From the NCBI GenBank assembly GCA_013420905.1, contig JAAXNY010000009.1, forward strand, positions 2,666,001 through 2,730,000: DNA of 64,000 nucleotides, given 5' to 3'. This document shows, piece after piece, positions 1 through 11,023 of this stretch (position 1 is the first letter of the stretch; every line of letters begins with the position of its first letter). This DNA comes from Collybia mongolica (Eukaryota; Basidiomycota; Agaricomycetes; Agaricales; Clitocybaceae). The notes under the pieces are model-generated. The model was not told where the DNA came from and did no database searches. It was given only the letters and a program-made list of their open reading frames with translations. Position numbers and translations under genes: made by a program.

Positions 1-403
1 CTGTTACTTCGTATGTGGCGCGCACATATGGGTGGGAAAGCAGAGTATGAAAACATGTTTTGTGTACTTCTTGAAAGAGTATTATGGTCGGGAGAGGCGA
101 ATCTGGATTTGGGTCCGGCAACAGTTCATTCTCGAGATAATTAAGTACGGTTTTGAGGCGGTGGGTGGGCAAATCGCGCGAGAAATCAATGTTCCATGTG
201 AGAATGGCGAGGGTAGATGGTACCGACAGTGGCGCACAGGTGGCATTTGTGGTGTCAGAAGCCTGCCATGTTTCAGAATCGCTAGCGTCGTATTTATACC
301 AAGGTTGAGGTTTGGTATGAATTATAGATTGGCTGGGGTTTCCATCAATGCTGGATTGTATATCAGAGCTAGAGGTACAGGGAGAGAATGAGTGACCAGA
401 CAT
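1..403 (-). CDS. Endonuclease/exonuclease/phosphatase family protein, 5' part only (TDP2-like)
   Basis: Read on the minus strand from the ATG at 403, one frame stays open for 134 codons to the window edge, so only the N-terminus is present. After about 70 polar residues comes a segment with TWNID, a helix, then IILFQEVH and a cluster ending in HPYVRATYEV. This is the start of the EEP fold: the Asn of TWN and the Glu of QEV are the usual metal-binding residues. Tyrosyl-DNA phosphodiesterase 2 and related nucleases or phosphatases begin this way. The active-site His and Asp near the C-terminus lie outside the window, so the substrate cannot be assigned. It lies downstream of the AHA1 gene on the same strand, 276 bp away. 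Confidence 0.72.
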   Translation of the reverse strand, partial: MSGHSFSPCTSSSDIQSSIDGNPSQSIIHTKPQPWYKYDASDSETWQASDTTNATCAPLSVPSTLAILTWNIDFSRDLPTHRLKTVLNYLENELLPDPNPDSPLPTIILFQEVHKTCFHTLLSHPYVRATYEVT

Positions 404-679
404 GACAAAGTGGCGGTAGGAAGTTATAACGAAGGCCGGACGAGATGGAACGCGCTCACGTGAAATAAAGGCATCATGACGGGCCTTAATTTGGCCAGGG
501 CCGCGAGACACTTTCACAAAGAGCGATATATCAATTGTATATTCCATTCTATTTACTTCTTACAACACCAGCAGAATCATCTAAGCACCTCTAGGAGATC
601 CGCCAGACAGTCAGAGTTCTGTACCCAACCTGGAAAACCGAAATCGCAAAAATATATCAATAATTTATTCATAAGAAAG
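404..679. other. Intergenic, AHA1 3' side to EEP gene promoter
   Basis: This 276-bp gap separates the end of the AHA1 gene from the ATG of the EEP gene on the same strand. The plus-strand open frame here has no recognisable family and a composition unlike the neighbouring genes. I see nothing beyond probable UTR and promoter sequence. Confidence 0.5.
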
Positions 680-2128
680 TTATTTGGAAGACGGAGAAGA
701 GGAAAAATAGGGTATTGAGAACGCGGTTACAAGAACCAGACAAGCTATAGCAATAGCCGGAAAATAGGACGTGGAGGTGACTGCCTGGGCTGGAGGATTC
801 CACTTGGAAGTCCGCTGTTTGCTGTACGACGAAGAGAATACTGGTTCAGACCGGATAATCTGCACGTACCCGATGGATTTGAAGCCATGAATGCTGTTAT
901 AACGCTCAGTACATTGGTATAAAAGGATAATTAGAAGTGACTGACTAGTAACCCTCGAGATTCCGTTTAATCTCATCCTCAAGCCCGGTCGGAACGCCGA
1001 TAAGGGAGAACGTGACTTGAGTAGAATCAGTTGACTGTGCAATGGTGGTTGTCAGTGTACCAATATGCCCTAAGCCGCACAGCATTGATCAAGAAAGTCC
1101 TTTAAGACAAATGTCTGGCGATATCTTACCTGACGGCCATGTAGGACTTTGTAGTGCCCATGTTTGCACGATCTCGCTGGGCTGTGTGAGAGAGATATAT
1201 TTCCCTTTCACACCACCGCCGAAGAGAGAGTACTCTCCACCTGCCTGCGCAGCTGACTGTAACCGAAAACATTCCCATCAAAATTTAATAGTCGGAGGAC
1301 AGAAGGGCTGTGTGTACCTGAGCAGCGGCACGAGTCCACATCGGAATGCGTTTTTCGTCGGTGAGGAGCCCAAATAAATCTTCTGCAGAGGCCTGGAATG
1401 TGGCCTCGACTTTAACAGTTTCGGTGTTGATGGGTTTCGCTTCGATCTTTTTCGGTTGAACTGGGGCCGATGTGGACGCGGTCGCTGGCGTTTTAGAAGC
1501 AGCTGGTGCTGGGGTTCCAGCACGACTGGGGTCTGCACTGATTGTAAGGTCCTTGCCATGTGTATCGACGATTGCGACCGGGAACTCTGCAAACTTGGCC
1601 TCGAGAGCTGCTGGAAGGCGAGACTTGGCGAGCGCAAAGAGGGAATCAACTGCTGGAGAGGATGCGGTCTTGATAGTCCATTGATACTATAGTAAGGTCG
1701 AAAAAAAAATTTGAACAATTACAATGAGAGAGGGAACAGGGACACTCACGACATAATCAGACAACCCATCTAGAGTAATCTCATGGGATACTTCTGGAAT
1801 GTTGATCGATCCAGTCACTTCTGTGCCATCACTCGCTGTACCCGACCACTTTAATGACATGTTACAGTCATAGATGGTAATCAGCCTGTGTTCGTAACGT
1901 TTTCAGGCCAGCTCTGTCGCAGAAAAGCGTGTGGCCCTACTTTGATTTTCGTTGCCCGAGTTCTATGTCCCCATCCACGTCCGTCACACTTGAGATTGAT
2001 ACGACTTCTCCCTCTTTGTCGCCAGCAATGCTGATGGTGACGAGCTCCCGTTCGAACCATTCCTTGCCCCAATTCGTGACATTCTTATTCTTCCAGTGCC
2101 AGTTCGCGGTAGAGGGTGGAAGAGCCAT
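680..2128 (-). CDS. AHA1: Activator of Hsp90 ATPase (AHA1) with C-terminal transmembrane tail
   Basis: Seven exons on the minus strand: 2128-1941, 1885-1750, 1686-1318, 1256-1130, 1069-946, 893-870 and 821-680, giving 369 residues with all splice phases consistent. The N-terminus NWHWKNKNVTNWGKEW is the AHA1 N-terminal domain that binds the Hsp90 middle domain. Next come a KWSG segment and an Ala/Pro/Thr-rich linker. The C-terminal AHSA1 domain contains LLTDEKRIPMWTRAAAQ, GGEYSLFGG, LTQPSEIVQTWAL and FSLIGVPTGLEDEIKRNLEG. The co-chaperone stimulates the Hsp90 ATPase in the cytosol. Oddly, after the normal end of the fold there is a polar linker and a 20-residue hydrophobic run (YFPAIAIACLVLVTAFSIPY) followed by SSSPSSK. 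This suggests a tail-anchored form; yeast and human AHA1 lack it. Confidence 0.93.
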
Positions 2129-4585
2129 CTGTGGCTAGATTCTATAAGTCTAAAGTGGTGAAATATCGGATGAGATATACGACGACGTTGATAGTTTCGG
2201 CTAGGCGGAACGGAGAGTTTATTTGTTTGCCTCATCTCTCTTCCACAACCTTCCAGCTCTTTCTCTTCACTTTACCTCTTTTGGCTACAACCATCTATGA
2301 TTTTCATCCATCTACGAATGCTTTGACTTAAGCCTCAACACATTTCAGAGCAAACAGCCAGCATCCGAAAATTGTCGCACTAATAGCATTTGTCCAGCTG
2401 ATGGATCACCTCCCCAGCCCACATGAAGGAATGATCACCGCGCTCTTGGTCAGGTGGCTACGATCGTGACATGAACAACGCTTTCTTCCAACCTCAAGAA
2501 CTCAGCCATCAATGAGAAAGTTACTACACTGACATTAAAAAGGTACCTGTAATTCCTCGAGGATCGCGTCCTCCAGGTGCGTGTTGCAACCGTGCTTTCG
2601 CATTGAGCCCCTGTCCTGTGTCCTGCCAGGATACCCCCGTCATCATTTTGCACATGGTAGAATATCCAGCATCAACATGCCGGCGTTCACGTCAGGCATT
2701 GCGATAGAATACAGAATCTCAAACTGACGTTCAATCTTGTCATGCTTGACATCGGAGATCCTCATGGTCAAAGATGTCCCTCCCACGTTATTGGACGTAT
2801 TGACAGCGTCTCCAAATATGCCTCGACTGCGGACACTAGGAGTAATTACCGGCAGATCCCAACACGAGTCTTTCGTTCGGAAGCTGTGTTAAACTCATTC
2901 CAGTGAAGGCCATGTGCCTGTTTGTAGACTGTCCCTGAAAAAAATATTGGCGTTATCCTCAATGGCTTACTTTACGAATGAAAGTTTCTCCTTTCTTTAG
3001 CAGATAAGCCCCGCGGATCTTCCTCCATGGGCAAGCTCATACAAGAAACCTTCATCTCTAGAAAGTCACCGTGTCACCTCCTTGACAGTAACTTCACTAG
3101 CAGCGAAATGCTGATGCTGTCGATGGTCGAAGTATCTAAAATATATACTAGTATGTCTAAATCTGCTTTATTCAACTGTTTTTCTGCCTAGCACTCCCAA
3201 CACATAATCCCCCTATGTGTCATTGCCAAGGCCTAGGCGAGGTAGTTTTCAGTTTAAACCCGAATTCAAGCCACTATGCCGAAAAACTCCACGGAAACCA
3301 GATGGTTTACATTGTGCACCATGTTCCATTGTTTCTAAAATCTATTTATCGCTCACCAACCAATTTTTTTTTCCTTGACAGGAGTTCATAAATTGCCGAT
3401 GGCAGGCGAGTGGTGCGTTTTCGATGCTAAATTAGGGTTCCCCGCTCACGATAGTTTCACGTGCCACCATCGCTGTCCGTAACTGCACGGCCTTGTCCAT
3501 CGGCTTTATTATTGGATTATTCCAGGTGATATTCCAGCTCTTTGGCGACAATGGAAAACTTGCGCTCCACTGGTAGTCAACGTAGTACAACCACCGATAG
3601 ATCCCTTTTGGTCTTGTTCTCTTTTGTCTTGACAGATCCCTCCTAGATCCTCTTATATCAGTCTTGATGCTCAAGTTGTCTGAAACTTAAGAGAACAAAA
3701 GACAAGGGTTTGGCGGATCTTCATCGAGATTCATATGAACACATTCTCATAACTCCATTATAACCCCTCCCCGGATTCCCGTACCAATTCCAGGAGTGTA
3801 GATACACGAGGTTTACAAGGGTTTGCGGGTAGGCGTGCGCCCTTATAGACCGATCGAAATCTGATTTTATCTTTGCAGATTCACAACTGATAGATCAGAC
3901 TAGCTGGAACCTTCCTTCCATATTCAGATTCATGGATATACCGTAATCCAATCTCCTCGCAACTCGGCGATCGTAACGTTACTTTTGTTCCGTCGAACGC
4001 ACACTCCCCGGCGAGGCTTCTGCATGGCAAACGTCAAAACCATTGACGAGGTGAACGAGCTCGGAATATGACTCCTTCTTCCCACGATTATCTAGCTCGT
4101 CTCGGCCTCAGTAGATGAACATCAAATGCACGCAAAGGAATATTGGATGCAATACACGTTGTGGCTAGATTTCTACGGGCAAATCCAGTTTCTTTTGTTC
4201 TCTGGATAGATTTTGATTTCATATACCCCTCTCCCACCTGTTCTGGCACGATTTGGACCAAATCGACGGCCAACAAGGCCATCTCCACATATCAATATTT
4301 TATGCCGATGTTGTGTTAAAAATCAAACAGGGAAATGGAATCATAAAGGGCCTAAAAATTTGACAGTGGCCCACGACCCGACTCAACCGGTCATTATCTC
4401 CTTATTCCTTGGCCCTAGCCGTAAACGAATCGCGAGCAGCGCGATGCATCGAAGTCCGAACCATAACAGATACACCCCGATCGATATTGGCCTCAAGTCC
4501 TTTGGGCGCACATATATAAATACTCGAGATTCCTCGAGGTTAAGCCTCACACAACCCCCCCCCCCGGCCCTCTTCGCCACCTGCA
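2129..4585. other. Long gene-poor stretch upstream of the terpene synthase
   Basis: No complete gene can be supported in 2.4 kb. On the minus strand, about 3110-2645, several short stretches read like coding sequence (for example GIFGDAVNTSNNVGG and MRISDVKHDKIERQFEIL). They lie in different frames with stops between them, and no conventional intron set joins them. They may be the remains of a decayed gene. Other open frames here show no family features. The last 80 bp hold the terpene synthase promoter. Confidence 0.45.
4513..4520 (+). promoter_or_regulatory. TATA box of the sesquiterpene synthase gene
   Basis: The sequence TATATAAA lies 66 bp upstream of the ATG at 4586, within the range usual for a TATA box plus short 5' leader in fungal genes. 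A C-rich tract at about 4553-4565 sits between it and the start codon. This is inferred from sequence and spacing only. Confidence 0.55.
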
Positions 4586-5970
4586 ATGCTTACCCCAAGC
4601 CAGCCTACCTCGTTCATGCTCCCGGACCTCGTTGCGCACTGCACTTTCCCTCTCTCCTACCACCCTAACGGCGATGATATCGCCCAACAATCAGTCACAT
4701 GGCTTGACTCCAACTGCCCGGACTTGACGCTCAAACAAAGGCGCGCGCTCCGCGGCCTCCAAGCTGGAGAGCTCACCGCATATTGTTACAACACAACTAG
4801 CCCCGAGCGTCTGCGCGTTGTGTCAGATTTTATGAACTACCTCTTCCATCTGTTAGTATCATTCTCATTGCCGTACATGTAATCTCAATATACTAATATG
4901 AATGCCATAGGGATAATATTAGTGACGGAATGATGACGAGAGAGACTGACGTACTATCGGATGTCGTTATGAATGCCCTCTGGTTCAGTGATCGCTACCG
5001 ACCTACCTGCATGCCTGGCAAGGAACAACCAGAGGAAGAACTCAATCCGGGAAAACTAGCTCGAGAGTCAGTATTTCCCAGACCTTTGCGCAACTTGATT
5101 ATTGACGGTGCGTTTCCGTTATCTGTTATAGCTTCTGGGCTCGTTGCATCCCGGATGCTGGTCCCGGCGTTCAGGGGCGCTTTAAAGAGACTCTCGAGCT
5201 GTTCTTCGAAGCTGTCAATATTCAAGCCCGAGCTCGCGATGACGGTATCATTCCTGACCTCGAGTCTTACATCGATGTCAGAAGGGATACTTCGGGTCAG
5301 TAAATCTCATGGACTAGTCTCGGGCCCCAGCTTAATTGCTTTCATTGTAGGTTGCAAACCTTGTTGGGCTCTTATTGAGTAGGTTGTTTGACTCCGAGCC
5401 TTACTTCCGATATTGACAAGATCTGTCATGAGATATGCTCTCGACATCGATCTTCCAGATTATGTTGTCGAACACCCTATAATCGAAGCCCTTAATCAGG
5501 GAACAAACGATCTCGTTACTTGGTCGAATGTAAGGCAATACATGCCTACGCTAAAATACTCTTAATCATGATTACTTAGGACATATTTTCGTACAACGTC
5601 GAGCAATCTCGCGGAGACACCCACAATATGATCGTTATCCTCATGAAGTATCATGGACATGATCTGCAAAGCGCAATTGATTATGTTGGAAATTTATGTG
5701 CCCAGACTATCGACGCGTTCAATGAGAATAGGAGCCGCCTTCCGTCCTGGGGTGCCGAGGTCGACGATATGGTCGAACGGTACCTCAAGGGGCTTCAAGA
5801 TTGGATCGTCGGGTAAGCAACCACCCGCTCCACATCACTTCAATCTACTCACTAATAAGATCAATTACAGCTCGCTCCATTGGAGTTTCATGACATATCG
5901 GTACTTCGGCACGAACGGTGCGGATGTTAAGAAAACTAGACTCGTCAAGCTCCTGCCATGCAAGCAATGA
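4586..5970 (+). CDS. Sesquiterpene synthase (class I terpene cyclase)
   Basis: Seven exons (4586-4851, 4911-5066, 5132-5295, 5351-5378, 5433-5529, 5580-5812, 5871-5970) give 347 residues, the usual length for basidiomycete sesquiterpene synthases. The Asp-rich motif reads LDNISD (D-N-x-x-D rather than the plant DDxxD). The second metal site is the NSE-type NDLVTWSNDIFSYNVEQSRG, with N, S and E in place, followed by HNMI. Near the C-terminus is HWSFMTYRYFG, which holds the Arg-Tyr pair that senses diphosphate. Such enzymes ionise farnesyl diphosphate with Mg2+ and cyclise it. The family includes Cop-type cyclases and protoilludene synthases; the product cannot be told from sequence. No P450, oxidoreductase or transporter lies next to it, so a classical gene cluster is not visible on this side. 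Confidence 0.95.
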
Positions 5971-6274
5971 GATATTTTCACTCTTCTCTCTTCCTTGCCT
6001 ATAGTTTTTCAACTATTTTTACCGTGGGTGTTTTTAGATCACGGATTGTTATTATAAAATTTCGGGTTCTCATTATTCATTTATGCCTTGATTATGATTA
6101 TATCTTAGAGTAAATGTAGTACAGTATGTGTTGACTGACGCAATTTAAATAAATCAATGTCGAGTTACGTGGGATCTAAATTTAGTGGCTCCTTGAGGCA
6201 TGACGTCATCTTCCCTGAGGTCTCAGAATGCGTACAAAGGACGCTTCACCCCCATCTTCTGCCAACAAACCGCC
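5971..6274. other. Intergenic between terpene synthase and DUF3429 gene
   Basis: The 304 bp between two plus-strand genes is AT-rich after the terpene synthase stop, as expected for a 3' UTR and cleavage region. It then becomes the leader of the DUF3429 gene. An in-frame upstream ATG at 6200 could extend that protein by 25 residues, but I prefer the start at 6275. No other feature is seen. Confidence 0.5.
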
Positions 6275-7579
6275 ATGAATATCATTTCTCGCTCCCTTGC
6301 GCGCTCTTCCGCTCTCAGAAATCCCCATTTCACCTACCCAAAGCTTGTGGGCCGTCCAGCCATAGCCAATGCCACAATTTGGCATGCTCGAACAGTAGCC
6401 AGCTCGGTCACCAATAGACCAGGCAGCCAGACTCTTGAGCATGCAACAACGAACATCAAGGAAGAGATTGGAAACTCTACCGTAGATCTCGCCAAAGTCA
6501 TCGCGGGAGCCAACATGACCAAAGACAATGTCGCCGAGTCGGGGAAGGCTTCGTTCGTGAGTCAAGGACATCCCCATGCATAAAACAAGTAACCAAACTG
6601 CGTTCCTCGAATAGCTTGGTATCACCAGTTTGATTGCGTCCGAGGTACCCAAACCAGTCATGGTCTTTGGCCTTGCAGGTTTATTTTGAATTTTGCTGTA
6701 CATGCTGTCACCCCTGAGTCTCTTTTTTGCTTTCAGGTGGACTGCCTTATCTCGGAGCTTCAGCCACCACCATTTATCTCGCCCATTCAGCTGGCCAGGC
6801 TGCCAGTGGAGTCGCCACAAATATTGACCCTGGCGTCGCGCTCACTATCTTGGATCAGGCGCTCAATATTCAAGTAACTTATGGTGCCGTCATGCTCTCT
6901 TTTCTAGGTTAGCCTAGCATTCCTCGGTTCCTCGTACCTTGATCACATTTAACCTTTCTTCGATTCAAGGTGCTTTACATTGGGGGATGGAATTTGCCGG
7001 TTACGGTGGTAAGAAGGGATACGCTCGGTTGGCCCTTGGGGCTGCCCCCGTCTTGTTCGCTTGGCCTACACTGGCATTGCAGCCCATGACGGCCTTGATC
7101 TGGCAATGGGTCGGTTTTACCGGGCTGTGGTGGGCGGATGCGAAGGCTACCAGCCACGGATGGGGTAAGTGCCCTTTCCACCTGATTCTGGTGAAACAAT
7201 AAATTATGCTGACTTTAAAACCTTAATAGCTCCCAAATGGTACTCTCAGTATAGGTTCTATCTTTCTATACTCGTTGGCACTTGGTAGGCATTTAGAATT
7301 CATCATGTCGGACCGGGACTGACTTGGATTTCCTGAATCAGTATCATTGGATCACTCGCGGGTACCTCGTATTATGGACCAGTCGCGGGTCATGGGCTCG
7401 TCTCGCACGACCTTGATATAATGCGAGAGGAGAGAAAGAAAATGCTACCTCAAAGATCTGGCGTGATCCCTGGCAATCTCGAGGCTGCCCCTGCAGGAGA
7501 ACAAGCTGACAACTTTGTCCGAATTCACAGGAAGGAACATAAATCTCAGGAGGAGGGAAATAAAACAGATGCCAAGTAG
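6275..7579 (+). CDS. DUF3429 family mitochondrial inner-membrane protein (TMEM69-like)
   Basis: Six exons (6275-6556, 6615-6678, 6737-6907, 6970-7164, 7230-7284, 7342-7579) give 334 residues with all phases consistent. The chosen start, in CGCCATGA, begins MNIISRSLARSSALRNP, an Arg/Ser-rich stretch without acidic residues that fits a mitochondrial targeting presequence. The body has five hydrophobic segments, including VMVFGLAGGLPYLGAS, a region with HWGMEFAGYGG, LFAWPTLALQPMTALIWQW and a final helix before TSYYGPVAGHG. The GLPY and HWG(M/L)E elements are typical of DUF3429 proteins. The C-terminal 60 residues are charged and probably face the matrix or intermembrane space. The molecular function of the family is unknown. 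Confidence 0.85.
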
Positions 7580-9124
7580 GAGCCGAGATAAATAGCCTAT
7601 TGGCAAGGGTGGAGAAGTATCGTTGTATGGATCGGACACTTGAAACTGCTAGTGGAAACCTGGTGAAAACTGGATGGTAGAAATGTAAATATACACCGTG
7701 TACTTGTACCCAAGCGAAAAAAAATATGAACCCACATGCATTCTCTGCGAGTTTGAATATGTTAACGCTATCATAGGGTCCTGGGTGGCGGAGAACTTTG
7801 CAAGGACTTCTCGGAATTACTAGGATGGGGAGTGGCCCGAGGTGGCCGACTTATTGTTATAAATTTGAAATGGGGACCAATGTCATGCTCGGATTATTCC
7901 GGCAGGATCTGGACTTGAGATTCGAGTGGCACATGGGAGCGACCAACAATGCTCTTTCATGTACAATGAGCAACCGGTAGTATCAGTACTGATATGATAC
8001 ATGAGGGCTCATTTACCGTCCTGGGCCCATGACATACTGGACGCAATAGTTACGAATTCACTGGAATGGACCGCGTTACCTGGTCTGTAATATCGCAGGA
8101 GTCTCGAGCCCCCTCCTTACCCAATGTAGGTGGCAGTATTCATGCCGTGCCTAGTTAGATCTTATTTGTCACCACGTACGTACGGCGGGCATGTCTCCTG
8201 CTTCGGGCACCCCGGTCGAAAGTCCCACGATGTCCTGGTAACCATAACGAGGGATATGTGTTGCAGAATAGCAGATGATTAAGGTGCGAGTCATGCGTGC
8301 CAGGACTCTGTCCATGCATTCAATGATTGGGCACAGGTCGCAAACACACATTGTACAGCAGAGATTTTGGGGGAGCAATTATTGATGACGAGTTGCTGAA
8401 CGGGGATTAAAGCACATGCGACTACACCGGTGTACTTGGTTGCCCTTCGAAGCCACGCAAGAACGCCCTTGTCTTTCGAATATCTGAAAGAGTGATGGAT
8501 ATATTTAGTGGTTACATTGTGTAGGTTCTTTGATCTGTTATTTACGAGCTTTTACGCCAAACACCTCCAGCAAACCGGTCCTTAGATGCCTCGGGGGACC
8601 CAGCCTTGAACTGTCGCGGAAGCCAAATACTGGTCGTACTGGTTGGTATTTTTTGAATGTCATATGAACGTTGAATTGTCAGTGCCGGGTTGTGTTTGTA
8701 CATAACCTGTGGTATACATTTTTGTCTATTCGGCTTGGCATACATGGCCGGGATCATGTCGCTGAGGGGATTGATCTATGGGCGTCGACGCCGAATGATG
8801 GAGAGGTTGGCCATGAGGCGAATAGAATGAGAGAAATGTAGGGGAAGTATGTGTGCTAATGTACTGGCAAAAAGGCGGAAGCACTCAGTGTTGCTTAGTC
8901 GGAGACGAGACTTTCTTTAACGCTGTTGAGGCCTGTAAGAGAAGGAAGAAATACCGTACCCAGATGCCATTCGCCCGCATGGCAGTACGCCAGGCTGATG
9001 CGCATCGTCTGATTTCACTATGTTTATAGTTTACGCGGTGTTGTGGTCAAGGACAGAAATGTGATCAGACTCGATCGTCCTGATCGATGTCAAGGCACTT
9101 TCCCACACTTTTCAATGGAGTTGT
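7580..9124. other. Intergenic region without recognisable genes
   Basis: About 1.5 kb. The open frames here are short, unspliced and lack any domain-like pattern in either direction. I found no tRNA cloverleaf, repeat array or transposon end. The 3' part presumably includes the promoter and possibly a 5' UTR intron of the TM-SH3 gene that follows. Confidence 0.5.
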
Positions 9125-10459
9125 GTGCTAATATACTACAAGCCTGCCTTTCCTTGTCTCTGTCGATGGTTCACTAGCGTTCTCCTTTTCTTCTTTGTCT
9201 TTAATCCTTTTTTTCTTTACGCATCGTTCGTGTCCGACGACCCTGGTCGATTGTCTTTGTATATCCCTTCCAGTGGATATTCACGTTCTTTTATGCCCTC
9301 TTTACTTCCCAATTTACAGATTATGCAAGGACGTTCTCCTGCAGTGCGGGCTCGCCATGGGAAGCGTCTTCCTCAATTACAAGGCGAAACGATAACTGGG
9401 GACGGGGACGGAAATGTTCCTAATTTCTCTTTTCCGATTACGGTGACTATTGTACAAACTCGACAACCCTCACCGACTCTCCCACCCACCACCTCCATCT
9501 CACCTACCGTCACGGTTTTTGTCCCTCCTACTACGTCAATTCCCGTTTCTACTTCGAGCCTACTTACGTCTTCGACATCCTTGGGCTCCCCATTATCACA
9601 GGGTATAACACAGTCCTCAAGCTCTGCGACTTCTACAATCCAGAGGCCGACGCCATCAGCCTCCGCAAACAACGATGGAAACAAGAATGAGACGAGTGGA
9701 CAATCTAATGCATCTGCGTCCCGCGAGATACCCATAGGCTCAATTATTGGCATTATTGTTGCTGTCGTTGTCGTCTTCCTTGCAGCGGCTGTGTTTCTGA
9801 TAAGGAGACGGTCGGTACGGAATAGGTTGAGGATGAGGGGAGGTTGGGGGAATCAAGGTGCCAACGGGCCATCGTTCCTCTGGATTGAACCTGTAGAGAA
9901 GTCTACGCCTAGTCAAAATCGTAGTGGAAGAAGTTCTCCGGGTGATGCATTTGCTAGAGCACAGTCCCAAGCCTTACCTTACACGACATCTAAGTTTCCT
10001 TATATTCCTCCTCCCCCGCCTCCCCGCCCCCCGCTGGCGTATGGTACGAGCGATACTGATTTTGGCCCTTCCACCCCTTCAGCTCTCGGCCTTTCTATTC
10101 CCGCAGCCTTGGTGCCTGGAGGGAGAGCTACACCAGCGCCGTCGGCTTACTCCTCCCCTGCTCCCGGAGGGTACGGCCCGTCCTCGGAAAGTGCGACAGT
10201 CAAGTCTACATTTATTCCTACTCTACCTGATGAACTGTCGATTGCCACCGGAGAGGCTGTTCGTATAGTGTCCTTATATGATGATGGCTGGGCGCTTTGT
10301 TCGAATGCGCGGGGAGAGATAGGAATGGTGCCTTTGGAGTGCCTGGATCGGGCTGTTGCTTCGCAGGCTCAGCAGGAGGGAAGAGAGTATCGAAATCTTA
10401 GCAGGGTTAGCAGTCTTGCTGCTTCCTCCAGACCGTATGGTGGGACAACAAGATACTAG
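9125..10459 (+). CDS. Single-pass membrane protein with C-terminal SH3 domain (Fus1-like)
   Basis: One uninterrupted frame encodes up to 444 residues. From the first ATG the N-terminus is hydrophobic and could be a signal anchor. ATGs at 9293 and 9323 are plausible alternatives: the start MQGRSPAVRARHGKR resembles the short N-terminus of the related protein at 21427-22521, and the upstream part could be leader sequence. A Ser/Thr/Pro-rich region (probably O-glycosylated) precedes one TM helix (IGSIIGIIVAVVVVFLAAAV) followed by basic RRRS. The cytoplasmic part has a polyproline run (PPPPPPRPPL), which could be an SH3 ligand. It ends in an SH3 domain with ALYD-loop equivalent LPDELSI, DDGWALCSN and the GMVPLECL end. 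Yeast Fus1, a cell-fusion protein, has the same order of parts. Function here is inferred from architecture only. Confidence 0.8.
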   Translation: MLIYYKPAFPCLCRWFTSVLLFFFVFNPFFLYASFVSDDPGRLSLYIPSSGYSRSFMPSLLPNLQIMQGRSPAVRARHGKRLPQLQGETITGDGDGNVPNFSFPITVTIVQTRQPSPTLPPTTSISPTVTVFVPPTTSIPVSTSSLLTSSTSLGSPLSQGITQSSSSATSTIQRPTPSASANNDGNKNETSGQSNASASREIPIGSIIGIIVAVVVVFLAAAVFLIRRRSVRNRLRMRGGWGNQGANGPSFLWIEPVEKSTPSQNRSGRSSPGDAFARAQSQALPYTTSKFPYIPPPPPPRPPLAYGTSDTDFGPSTPSALGLSIPAALVPGGRATPAPSAYSSPAPGGYGPSSESATVKSTFIPTLPDELSIATGEAVRIVSLYDDGWALCSNARGEIGMVPLECLDRAVASQAQQEGREYRNLSRVSSLAASSRPYGGTTRY

Positions 10460-11023
10460 GGTTCGTCGCTGATATATACCTTTCCCGACCTGATTGATTA
10501 ACTAAACTGATCATTATATTGTAGGTTTTATAGTCTCGTATTTCATTCGTGGTCCTTCAATAATTATCTTCCTTTCCATTGCGCAGAGTACCGTTGGGCC
10601 TAGAACACCTTTGGTTGGACTTCATGTTATCGTCTTTCTTCGCAGCATCAGTAGCACACATTTTGAGAAAATTTCTTGGAACAGATGCTAACCATCATTA
10701 CCCTCCATCTATCTTGCGTGGACAGACGTGGACTGTTGGGATATATGTAACTGGCTGATATGTAAACCAGTAGCAAGGCTCAAACGCCCTATAATTGAAT
10801 TTTGGATCGAGATAAGATCTCATCAATTCCCCACAGAGATCCGCCTCGATCGTCACATGTGGCAAGCCGACTGGTTACCAGTCGCTAACCTTCGACCAAT
10901 AGTGATACGACGCAATCCCACCGAAAATCCCCAAGTTCATTTCCAATCTACGAAACAGGACCACCGAGCCTATTCAACAACCGTTTTCGAAACATCAGCT
11001 CTTACTCGGGCCACCGGTCTACA
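10460..11023. other. Intergenic between TM-SH3 gene and F-box/WD40 gene
   Basis: The 564 bp hold the 3' end of one plus-strand gene and the promoter of the next. An open frame at 10728-11036 overlaps the start of the F-box gene in another phase and has no recognisable features. No repeat or RNA gene is seen. Confidence 0.45.

Noticed and set aside
476..718. Plus-strand open frame of 80 codons near the left end
   Set aside because: It overlaps the antisense of the AHA1 last exon, has no family pattern, and its composition is unlike the adjacent genes.
2450..2653. Minus-strand open frame of 67 codons beginning MQNDDGG
   Set aside because: It starts next to the possible decayed gene but in a different frame; no domain, no spliced continuation, so not listed as a gene.
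3432..3674. Minus-strand frame with WNITWNNP and aromatic residues
   Set aside because: Looks protein-like for a few residues only; no exon partners and no recognisable family.
4550..4570. C-rich run before the terpene synthase start considered as a structured element
   Set aside because: A simple run of C in a CT-rich leader is common in fungal promoters; nothing else supports a special structure.
4213..4668. Plus-strand 151-codon frame over the terpene synthase promoter
   Set aside because: It overlaps the TATA box and first exon of the terpene synthase in another frame; low-complexity Pro/Thr composition comes from the CT-rich promoter.
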